Shown: positions 1 to 5,893 of the stretch, piece after piece
How positions within the stretch are numbered: position 1 is the stretch's first letter
How the letters are laid out: each line of letters starts with the position of its first letter
Assembly: GCA_937872085.1 (NCBI GenBank)
Contig: CALMQK010000116.1
Span: forward strand, 1 to 10,349
DNA from: an uncultured euryarchaeote
GTDB taxonomy: Archaea > Thermoplasmatota > Thermoplasmata > UBA10834
Reading direction: 5' to 3'
DNA length: 10,349 nt
Notes under the pieces: model-generated
Database searches by the model: none
What the model was told of the DNA's origin: nothing
What the model saw: the letters and a program-made list of their open reading frames with translations, nothing else
Translations under genes and position numbers: made by a program

Positions 1-71
1 ATCTCCAGCGTCTTTTCGTGTAGCAACTCAATATCCTTACTCGACAGAATGCTTATCTGGGCCTCAGCCAT
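1..71 (-). CDS. N-terminus of MttB-superfamily (trimethylamine/betaine:corrinoid) methyltransferase-like protein, partial
   Basis: Only the first 23 codons are in the window; the gene runs off the left edge on the minus strand. The start is ATG at 71-69, preceded by a GGAG (81-78) with a 6-base spacer. An in-frame TAA at 110-108 with no other start codon after it fixes this start. The peptide begins MAEAQISILSSKDIELLHEK and continues TLEI. The pattern of a short hydrophobic strand, then 'S-x-x-[DE]-[IL]-x-x-[IL]-H-x-x-[ST]-L-E-[IL]', is how MttB-superfamily proteins usually open. Members transfer methyl groups from trimethylamine (pyrrolysine enzymes) or from glycine betaine and similar quaternary amines (non-pyrrolysine enzymes) to a corrinoid protein. 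The catalytic region is outside the window, so substrate and pyrrolysine use cannot be judged. The assignment rests on a short stretch and is tentative. Confidence 0.5.
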   Translation of the reverse strand, partial: MAEAQISILSSKDIELLHEKTLE

Positions 72-104
72 ATTCCGCTCCGAGACCAGAGATTGGAAGT
101 GAGG

Positions 105-112
105 TAATTAAT
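105..112. promoter_or_regulatory. A/T-rich TATA-like element between divergent genes
   Basis: The 117-base gap between the divergent genes contains TAATTAAT, the only TATA-like stretch there. Read leftward it would place a transcript start near 83, giving the leftward methyltransferase-like gene a very short leader beginning at its GGAG. Read rightward it would give the transporter a leader of about 55 bases. Which direction uses it, or whether both do, cannot be told from sequence. Confidence 0.35.
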
Positions 113-188
113 CCATTGGCCTCTCGAGAGGTCTTCCCGTCGTCTCCGTACAATCGGGTCTCTTCAGCATCCATGATACGGTGGAAAG

Positions 189-1436
189 ATGGTACTCGAT
201 TCATTCAGAGCGGCGCCGAGAGCATTCAGGGTTCTCATGATCAGCGCACTCATCGAGAACGTGGCGTTCGGTCTCATAATGCCATACCTCGCGATCTACA
301 TGGTTCACGATCTGCTCATCGCGGAATGGCTTACTGGTATCGCTCTAGCGGGGTACACCCTCTCGGGCATCCCAGGGACTATCATAGGTGGGATGCTGAC
401 GGACAAGATCGGTCGAAGGGTCGTTCTCATTACGAGCCTGGGCCTCATGTCCTTGACCATGCTCCTCTTCTTCTTCGCGGTGGATTTCGTGACGCTGTTC
501 ATAATCGTTCTCGCTGACGCATTCGTCGGCTCACTCTACATGCCTGCAGCGAACGCGATGATCGCCGATGTAATACCAACACAAGGCAGGCCTAAGGCAT
601 TCGCCACGTTGAGAATCGCTTGGAACACTGGAATGATCTTGGGGCCAGCATTGGGACTCCTCATCTTGGCCACTTTCTCAATCAGGGAGCTGTTCGTTTT
701 CGGTTCGGTCATTCTTGTGGGCGCTTTCGCGATGAACATCATATTCATCCCTGAAACGAAACCGAAGGTGGCGGAGGAACAGGAAATCACATTCATGAAG
801 TTCTTCCAGGTGAGCAGGAACAGGACGTTCCTGATGCTCTGCACAATGAGCGCTGTGATGTGGTTTTCGTTCTCCCAGTGGATGGGCGTGTTGCTGATAT
901 ATGCGACCTCAAACCTGGAGCTGAGCAATTCTATTGCAAGCATGCTGTTTGTTGTCAATGGGGCGATGGTCATCACTTTGCAGTTATGGGTCACCTCAAA
1001 GATGGTCAGGTTCAGACGGTCATTGGTATTGATGACAGGCCAGCTCATAGTCGCTGGAGGATTCTCTCTGATATTCTTTGCGAACGATCTACTCTCGCTA
1101 GTTGCTTGTATAGTTGTAATCACGATAGGAGAGCTGATCTACATGTCGATCGTGTCTGCGATAATCGCGGACATGTCTCCGGACGCAGAGCGGGGCCTCT
1201 ACATGGGCTTCTCCGGCTTCGTCCAGAGCCTTGGCATAGGCGCGGGATTCTTCGTCGGCATGTTGCTTCTGGACGTCCTGCCGGAGGCGAGATACATCTG
1301 GTTCATCTTCGGGGCGATAGGCGCTATCGGGAGCTTGGGCTACATCCTGCTGGGAAGGATGCTGGGGCCAGAAAGGAACCTCCCCAAATACCAACCCGAG
1401 ATAATCCAGCTCACACCGCTGCCGCTCGAGAAGTGA
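189..1436 (+). CDS. Major facilitator superfamily (MFS) transporter
   Basis: A 415-residue integral membrane protein, the usual MFS length, with hydrophobic segments along its whole length consistent with about 12 membrane helices. The hallmark loop between helices 2 and 3 is present at about residues 67-78 (GGMLTDKIGRR, matching G-x-L-[AT]-D-[RK]-x-G-R-[RK]). The helix 4-5 region at about 138-158 (R-x-A-W-N-x-G-x-x-x-G-P-A-L-G) resembles the antiporter-type motif of drug-efflux members. A hydrophilic central loop lies near residues 188-205. The start at ATG 189 has GGTGG (180-184) 4 bases upstream and gives a normal short cytoplasmic N-terminus. The substrate is unknown. Divergence from a methylamine/betaine-type methyltransferase gene raises the possibility of a linked substrate, but that is only positional; a multidrug or metabolite exporter is equally likely. 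Confidence 0.9.
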   Translation: MVLDSFRAAPRAFRVLMISALIENVAFGLIMPYLAIYMVHDLLIAEWLTGIALAGYTLSGIPGTIIGGMLTDKIGRRVVLITSLGLMSLTMLLFFFAVDFVTLFIIVLADAFVGSLYMPAANAMIADVIPTQGRPKAFATLRIAWNTGMILGPALGLLILATFSIRELFVFGSVILVGAFAMNIIFIPETKPKVAEEQEITFMKFFQVSRNRTFLMLCTMSAVMWFSFSQWMGVLLIYATSNLELSNSIASMLFVVNGAMVITLQLWVTSKMVRFRRSLVLMTGQLIVAGGFSLIFFANDLLSLVACIVVITIGELIYMSIVSAIIADMSPDAERGLYMGFSGFVQSLGIGAGFFVGMLLLDVLPEARYIWFIFGAIGAIGSLGYILLGRMLGPERNLPKYQPEIIQLTPLPLEK

Positions 1437-1439
1437 TAT

Positions 1440-1472
1440 CAAAGAAATATGATGAATGAAAATGGTTTGTCG
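1440..1472 (-). terminator. Possible U-rich terminator of the SSB gene
   Basis: Only 78 bases separate the convergent transporter and SSB genes. On the minus strand, downstream of the SSB stop, this stretch reads as T-rich runs (ATTTTC and ATTTCTTT), the kind of U-rich tract at which archaeal polymerase stops. No strong hairpin accompanies it. On the plus strand there is no comparable T-rich run after the transporter stop. Confidence 0.25.
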
Positions 1473-1514
1473 GCCCATCCAGACCGGAAGGGCGTGATGA
1501 ATTCGACAGCCGGC

Positions 1515-2093
1515 CTAGAATCGCCTGCGGCCCTTGTTCATGTAGCTGGGCCTGTCCCCGCCGCTTCGGTCCCTGTCTCCTCCGCCTCGGTCGCCGTAGC
1601 CGCCCCTCTGGCCGCCGCCACCGCCACCGCTGTATCCGCCGCGGCTCCCGCCTCTGCTACCGCCGCCGCCACCGCCACCGAAGCTCCTGCGCTCCTGCTC
1701 ATACTCCTTGTCGCTCATGTTGAGCTCGGTGCTCGTGCTGTCGAGAGCCTTGTCGCTCTTGGTCAATTGGCCGTACTTGCCGACGTTGATGCGCATGTGG
1801 CCTCTCACCAGCGAGACATACCCGTTCTTGATCTCGACGACGTCGTCCTTGACGATGCTGCCGATCTGGTTGTCCCACAGTGACAGGATGATTGCCGCTG
1901 TCTCATCAGCTATGGTCGCCTCTGCGACTTTCCTCGAGTTCCCGAACTTGCCCGGGATCTCCTTTGCCTCGCTTACATCGAGGACCTTGGCCACAACGTC
2001 TACTCTCTTCGACTGAGGGGTCAGATCCTTGATCTTGACCTGTACGCTTGCCTGCTCCTCAGTGTTTGTGCTTGTTCCTGGATTCTCTTCCAT
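1515..2093 (-). CDS. ssb: Single-stranded DNA-binding protein, single OB fold with Gly/Arg-rich tail
   Basis: A 192-residue protein. Residues about 18-115 form an OB fold that closely follows the Sulfolobus SSB pattern: 'VDVVAKVLDVSEAKEI', then 'EATIADETAAIILSLWDNQ', then 'VEIKNGYVSLVRGHMRINVG'. It includes the conserved W73, an aromatic expected to stack on DNA bases. Residues about 135-192 are a low-complexity tail of Gly runs with SRGG, RGGY and DRGG units, ending in RRRF. The role expected from the family is to coat ssDNA in replication, repair and recombination. The start was set at ATG 2093 rather than at an ATG 105 bases further upstream, because AGGAAG lies 7 bases before it, the OB fold follows directly, and the upstream extension (with three Cys) is unlike the family. 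The basic tail end differs from the acidic tips of bacterial SSB and Sulfolobus SSB. The gene stands alone and is transcribed away from the glutamate synthase cluster. Confidence 0.9.
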   Translation of the reverse strand: MEENPGTSTNTEEQASVQVKIKDLTPQSKRVDVVAKVLDVSEAKEIPGKFGNSRKVAEATIADETAAIILSLWDNQIGSIVKDDVVEIKNGYVSLVRGHMRINVGKYGQLTKSDKALDSTSTELNMSDKEYEQERRSFGGGGGGGSRGGSRGGYSGGGGGGQRGGYGDRGGGDRDRSGGDRPSYMNKGRRRF

Positions 2094-2155
2094 GTCTATT
2101 CTTCCTTTGTTTTGCGCACAATTGCATCCGGCTATCACGCGAGTCAAACTATCGG

Positions 2156-2164
2156 CTTTAAAAC
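2156..2164 (-). promoter_or_regulatory. Probable TATA box of the SSB gene
   Basis: On the minus strand this reads GTTTTAAAG, about 65 bases before the SSB start codon. A transcript would begin near 2135 and have a leader of about 40 bases. A second A/T-rich element, TATTAATAG at 2231-2239, could serve either strand as an extra promoter. Confidence 0.4.
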
Positions 2165-2312
2165 ATAGCGATGTTCGGCTTGTCGTATCACTCGGCACAA
2201 CTAGTGCTGATTACCCGTTACCCTTGACCGTATTAATAGTCTTTTACCTTACACGGACGAGTCCCGCCTCCTCGCGGACCATTCTGCGCCAGTGCAGACA
2301 TTCAGGGCTCCT

Positions 2313-2328
2313 GGTGGACACACCGGTG
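2313..2328. promoter_or_regulatory. Candidate operator: GGTG/CACC inverted repeats upstream of TATA box
   Basis: GGTG (2313-2316), CACC (2321-2324) and GGTG (2325-2328) are stacked, giving one dyad with a 4-base spacer and the perfect 8-base palindrome CACCGGTG at 2321-2328. It ends 11 bases before the TATA box of the operon, where an archaeal activator or repressor could touch TBP/TFB. No regulator is identified; a chance 8-base palindrome is possible. Confidence 0.3.
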
Positions 2329-2330
2329 GT

Positions 2331-2348
2331 GAGAAAGGCCTATATAGG
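2331..2348 (+). promoter_or_regulatory. BRE/TATA promoter of the glutamate synthase operon
   Basis: CCTATATAGG at 2339-2348 is a consensus archaeal TATA box, and the purine-rich GAGAAAGG directly upstream (2331-2338) fits a TFB-recognition element. Transcription would start about 25 bases downstream, near 2368-2372, so the first gene would have a leader of about 140 bases. That is long for an archaeal mRNA. Confidence 0.65.
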
Positions 2349-2378
2349 AACCCCTGCGTACGGCGTTACCTGTTTGAT

Positions 2379-2491
2379 GAGCACAGTGCCGTTCAAACCC
2401 GCGAGGACTCTGCGGACAGGGTTCTGCTCCTTGCTGGAGCATGGACTGCACGGTGCTCGCGCTCAAGTTCAAGGGACTTTGGGAGACAAAG
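2379..2491 (+). promoter_or_regulatory. Structured 5' leader (candidate cis-regulatory RNA) of the operon
   Basis: Four sets of complementary segments fit one fold. P1 pairs GAGCAC (2379-2384) with GTGCTC (2453-2458) and, past an A/G mismatch, GTGC (2386-2389) with GCAC (2448-2451). Inside it, P2 pairs AACCC (2396-2400) with GGGTT (2419-2423), and P3 pairs TGCTCC (2425-2430) with GGAGCA (2436-2441) over a 5-base loop. Together these make a three-way junction. A separate hairpin, P4, pairs CTTTG (2477-2481) with CAAAG (2487-2491). Pairings were read by eye and no folding energy was computed. An alternative CCGC/GCGG helix (2399-2402 with 2412-2415) competes with P2. It matches no riboswitch class I recognise. 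Confidence 0.4.
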
Positions 2492-2511
2492 GTTCCTGAG
2501 GGGGGATGCAC

Positions 2512-4512
2512 ATGGATGATGCAGGTGTAGGCCGTGCTATTTATCCGGATGCGGCGCCCTCTCCACCTGTGCAGAACGGTTTTTCAGCGAAGGAGGAAAC
2601 TATCCAAGGTTCTCTTGCCCGCGAGCTCGCGAGCTTGGGGATCAAGGACCTCAGGATAGTCTCTGCTTCCGGCGAGAGGATGCTGTACTCTCGCGACCAA
2701 TCCGACATTCCGAGATTCCTCAGGGAGATCATGTTCAACTCCTCGCCAGACGTCGTTGTCCAGCCATTTTCGCGGGAGGCCGTCTCAGCGGTCCTCCGTT
2801 TCGCGGCTTCGAAGCGCGTCACAGCGATCCCGAGAGGCTCTGCATCGTCCCCATTCGGAGGTTCAGTGCCGGTCGCGGGAGGCATCGTGGTCGACTTGTC
2901 GTCGATGAACAAGATCATCAAGATAGACCCAGCGAAGGGGGAGGCGAGGGTCGAGACCGGCGTCAGATGGGCCGACTTCGACCAGGAGCTCGAGAAGAAG
3001 GGACTGACGTTGAACTCGAGCCCGTCGAGCAAGTTCTCGACCGTCGGTGGCTGGATCGCCACGGGAGGGCTCGGCCTCAACAGCTTCTCGAAGGGACATA
3101 TCAGCAGGAGCGTGCTATCCCTCGAGCTCGTCACGCCGGACGGTTCTATCCGCGAGCTTTCGAGATTGGACCCGGAATTCCAGGCGGTCTTCGGCAGCGA
3201 AGGGCAACTGGGCGTAGTCACAGGCGTCACTATCTCGGTGCGGTCGAAGCCGAGCAGGACGAAGCCTCACCTGGTGTTCTTCGATGACTTCAGGAGCGCT
3301 TTCGTTTTCGCTCGTGCCCTGGCTGGAAGTGCCGTCCATCCATCCCATATCGTCTTCGAGAGCTCCTCGAAATTCTCATTGATAAACAGGATGCTCGGCA
3401 AAGATCACTTCCCCGTTAAGGAGGCCATCATTGTTAACGTCGAAGGCGAGGCCGCGGAGCAGACCTTCCAGGCATTCCTGAGGCCCACCGGGCTAAAGGA
3501 AGAGAAGGAGTACCTCGCGAGGTACATGTGGAACGAGAGGTACTTCCCGATGAAGGTCAGGAAGTTCGGCCCGGGCCTGCTCGGTTCCGAGGTCGTCGTA
3601 CCGCTCGACATCATGCCCGACGCGATCGAGAAATCGATGGCGCTGTGCTGCGAGCTGGGCCTGAGGCCGCTCTTCGAGGTGCACTTCCTGGATGATGGGC
3701 GCGGTCTCCTCCTTTGCTTCTATGTCACCGATCAGGAGAACATCCTCACATACACCATGGACGCCGTCAAGTCGATGCTCATCACGTCCAGACTGATCGA
3801 GATCGGCGCGAAACCGTACTCGATCGGCGTATGGTTCTTTCCGTTCTCCGACGCCGAGGAGAAGGGCCGGGTCCAGAGGCTGCTCGATGCGAAGAAGGCA
3901 CTGGATCCTCAAGGTGTCATGAACTCGGGCAAGTACTTCTCTCTCTCCGGAAGGTTCGGCGGACTGGGAGGCCTCGCCTTCAGCCCGAGGTTCATGAAGC
4001 CCGCCTTCAAGACGATGCTCCTATTCCTGCCGATCACCTCCCGCGTCATGCGCTCCCTCAGCTCGTTCCATGAATCCGCGCTGTCCAAAGGCGTGCCGAG
4101 GACGGCGACGGACCTCGAAAGGATAGCGAATGAGTGTGCCATGTGCGGAGCGTGTGTGAGCGTGTGCCCAGCCTATCTGATAGTGCGCGACGAGAGGGTC
4201 ACTGCCAGAGGCAAGCTGATGACCGCCACTGCCTTGGCCCGAGGAGAGCGACTATCGAAGGAGCACTCCGATAGGACCTTCCTGTGCATGCGCTGCAAGG
4301 CGTGCGAGCAGGTCTGCCAGTCAAAACTCGAACTCGTCGCAGCATACGATGTCCTCGAGAAGGAGCTCGAGCGCCTGCACGGCAAAGACCAGCAGGAGAT
4401 CGAGAGGTTCATCAAGTACGCTGAGGCTTCCCCGGAGTACGACAAGCTCATCGAGCGGGGTTTGGTCATCGGTGCACCTAGGCACGGCATGGGTGGTGGT
4501 ACGGATGTTTGA
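2512..4512 (+). CDS. FAD-linked oxidoreductase (GlcD/D-lactate dehydrogenase type) with C-terminal dicluster 4Fe-4S domain
   Basis: About 666 residues; numbering here is from the ATG at 2506, two codons upstream. An FAD-binding PCMH-type domain spans about 78-250 (PRGS at 109-112, GGIVVDLSSMNKI at 125-137, TVGGWIATGGLG at 179-190). An FAD-oxidase C-terminal domain spans about 255-478, ending in the family signature ALDPQGVMNSGK (465-476). Residues 540-610 hold two cysteine sets, C544/547/550/554-Pro and C594/597/600/604, as in GlpC/GlcF/HdrC-type modules. The reaction expected from the family is oxidation of a 2-hydroxyacid, with electrons passed from FAD to Fe-S. However, the metal-binding HxGDGNxH motif of GlcD-type enzymes is replaced by HFLDDGRG near 393-400, so the substrate is open. 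Start: the ATG at 2512 is better spaced from AGGGGG (2499-2504) than the one at 2506. It is the first gene of the operon and overlaps the next by 8 bases. Confidence 0.85.
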   Translation: MDDAGVGRAIYPDAAPSPPVQNGFSAKEETIQGSLARELASLGIKDLRIVSASGERMLYSRDQSDIPRFLREIMFNSSPDVVVQPFSREAVSAVLRFAASKRVTAIPRGSASSPFGGSVPVAGGIVVDLSSMNKIIKIDPAKGEARVETGVRWADFDQELEKKGLTLNSSPSSKFSTVGGWIATGGLGLNSFSKGHISRSVLSLELVTPDGSIRELSRLDPEFQAVFGSEGQLGVVTGVTISVRSKPSRTKPHLVFFDDFRSAFVFARALAGSAVHPSHIVFESSSKFSLINRMLGKDHFPVKEAIIVNVEGEAAEQTFQAFLRPTGLKEEKEYLARYMWNERYFPMKVRKFGPGLLGSEVVVPLDIMPDAIEKSMALCCELGLRPLFEVHFLDDGRGLLLCFYVTDQENILTYTMDAVKSMLITSRLIEIGAKPYSIGVWFFPFSDAEEKGRVQRLLDAKKALDPQGVMNSGKYFSLSGRFGGLGGLAFSPRFMKPAFKTMLLFLPITSRVMRSLSSFHESALSKGVPRTATDLERIANECAMCGACVSVCPAYLIVRDERVTARGKLMTATALARGERLSKEHSDRTFLCMRCKACEQVCQSKLELVAAYDVLEKELERLHGKDQQEIERFIKYAEASPEYDKLIERGLVIGAPRHGMGGGTDV

Positions 4513-5893
4513 GCGTTACCACATCCCGATCAAGATGGTCGAGGGCCGGGCCAAGCCGGTCCCGAAGTTCGTCATAGTCCGAGCTGACAACTGCGTCAAC
4601 TGCGGGAAGTGCGAGAAGGCCTGCATCTACGGGGCCCACAAGAGGAGCGAGGAGGACCCCAGGAAGATGGCCGACCCGCAGAACCAACTCTGCAAGAATT
4701 GTTTCAGATGCGTATCGGAATGCCCGCAGAGAGCGCTCACGATGTCCCCCGGTCCGGAGTACAGGCTGTTGGGCAAGGGCATCTGGACCCCTCTGATGAT
4801 ATCGACGATCTGGGGGGAGTCCGAGACCGGCAAGATCCCGGTCTTCGGAGCGGGCTACAGAGGCATGTTCGCAGGCCCCGGATTCGATGGCATGTGGACG
4901 GACATGTCGGAAATCGTGAGGCCGACGAGGGACGGGATCCACGGAAGGGAATTCATCTCCACCAGCGTGGACCTCGGAAGCAAGCCGGCCTTCCTCGAGT
5001 TCGACAAGGATGGTCGAGTCGCATCGGACGATGCGCACGCCCTGCTCGAACTTCCGATCCCGTTCGTGATGGACATCTCGAGACTGCGCATACTCCACGG
5101 CAACATGATGAGCGGCTACCTGCACGCGGCGAAGCATCTCAATACTCTCCTCATGGCGTCGCCTGCCCTCGTGCCGCACGATCTCCCGGACGACGAACGC
5201 ACACGCCTCGTCCCCGTCTATCCAGAATCGACGGACGTGGGCACGCTTGAGCTTCCGAGAGGGGTGAGGATCGCGGAGATCCAGCTCACTCCACGATGGA
5301 GGGAAGATGTCCGGAAGTTCAAGGAGCGGTTCCCTGGGACAGTCCTCGCGCTAAGGATGAATGCGGGTGGTGAGGTCGACAGGCTGTTGCCCGACCTCGT
5401 GGACGCCAAGGTCGACGTCGCTCACCTGGTCTTCGACGAGCAAGGCTCGGAGCACATGGAGGACAAGAGACATTCCAAGGATTCCCTGAGGGCAGCCCAC
5501 AAGTCGCTCGTGTCGCGAAAGATCAGGGACCAGATCACGATCATCACAGGGGGAGGCATAGCGGCGGCGGAGCACGTCCCGAAGAGCATATTATGCGGGG
5601 CGGATGCCGTCGCTCTGGAGAAGGCCCTCCTGATCGCGCTGGAGTGCAGGGACTGCCCCTCGTGCTCGAAGGAGTCGTGTCCGATCAACCTTCACGAAGC
5701 TCCGGTCGAGTGGGTCGAGGGGCGCGTTCTCAACATGGTCGGTGCGTGGAGGGACCAGTTGCTGGAAGTGCTCGGTGCGATGGGCCTCAGGGAGGTCCGG
5801 AGGCTCAGAGGTGAGCTCGGAAGAGCGATCTTCTACGAGGACGTGGAGATGGAAGCCTTCGGCGAGTTGAAGGGAGGTGAGCTGGACGGCTGA
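4505..5893 (+). CDS. Ferredoxin-domain glutamate synthase paralogue with degenerate FMN barrel
   Basis: A 462-residue protein. The N-terminus carries two 4Fe-4S motifs, C30/33/36/40 and C63/66/69/73-Pro. The rest aligns by eye with the glutamate synthase FMN domain encoded next door. The clearest shared parts are IRDQITIITGGGIAAAEHV (340-358), the barrel end through ALLIALEC (374-381), the cluster motif C381/384/387/392-Pro, and a tail in which LRGELGR (434-440) matches LRGR. The parts that bind FMN and 2-oxoglutarate are missing: there is no GGGMSFG, TGEGG, QGAKPG or DGGxGG, and the barrel Lys of VSVK is Arg (ALRM, 282-285). It is therefore probably an electron-transfer or structural subunit rather than a synthase. 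The start at ATG 4505 has GGTGGTGG (4492-4499) 5 bases upstream; a longer in-frame extension to 4349 merely lies over the previous gene. It overlaps its upstream neighbour by 8 bases and its downstream one by 17. Confidence 0.8.
   Translation: MFERYHIPIKMVEGRAKPVPKFVIVRADNCVNCGKCEKACIYGAHKRSEEDPRKMADPQNQLCKNCFRCVSECPQRALTMSPGPEYRLLGKGIWTPLMISTIWGESETGKIPVFGAGYRGMFAGPGFDGMWTDMSEIVRPTRDGIHGREFISTSVDLGSKPAFLEFDKDGRVASDDAHALLELPIPFVMDISRLRILHGNMMSGYLHAAKHLNTLLMASPALVPHDLPDDERTRLVPVYPESTDVGTLELPRGVRIAEIQLTPRWREDVRKFKERFPGTVLALRMNAGGEVDRLLPDLVDAKVDVAHLVFDEQGSEHMEDKRHSKDSLRAAHKSLVSRKIRDQITIITGGGIAAAEHVPKSILCGADAVALEKALLIALECRDCPSCSKESCPINLHEAPVEWVEGRVLNMVGAWRDQLLEVLGAMGLREVRRLRGELGRAIFYEDVEMEAFGELKGGELDG

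Larger units (their letters stand above)
2094..2505. other. 412-base intergenic region between divergent SSB gene and glutamate synthase operon
   Basis: No credible gene is seen here; the open frames that cross it have no family resemblance and read through promoter elements. Its left part holds the SSB leader and TATA box. The middle (2165-2320) holds TATTAATAG at 2231-2239 and an imperfect dyad GCAC-AACTA-GTGC at 2195-2207. The right part holds, in order, a palindrome, a consensus TATA box and a leader of about 140 bases with several complementary segments, listed separately. Confidence 0.6.

Noticed and set aside
1449..1883. Ala/Pro-rich open frame on the plus strand opposite the SSB tail
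   Set aside because: It is the complement of the GC-rich glycine codons of the SSB tail and shows no domain.
2094..2198. Upstream start for the SSB protein at 2198
   Set aside because: The extra 35 residues are unlike known SSBs and would span the probable TATA box; ATG 2093 has its own AGGAAG.
2391..2472. tRNA-like T-loop sequences (GTTCAAA at 2391 and GTTCAA at 2467)
   Set aside because: No acceptor, D or anticodon arms can be built around either copy.
2029..2499. 156-codon open frame on the plus strand across the intergenic region
   Set aside because: It starts antisense within the SSB gene, runs through the consensus TATA box and leader of the next operon, and its product resembles no family.
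4349..4504. N-terminal extension of the degenerate GltS paralogue
   Set aside because: The Ser/Arg-rich peptide is out-of-frame reading of the FAD/Fe-S gene; ATG 4505 has GGTGGTGG at good spacing and aligns with the paralogue's N-terminus.
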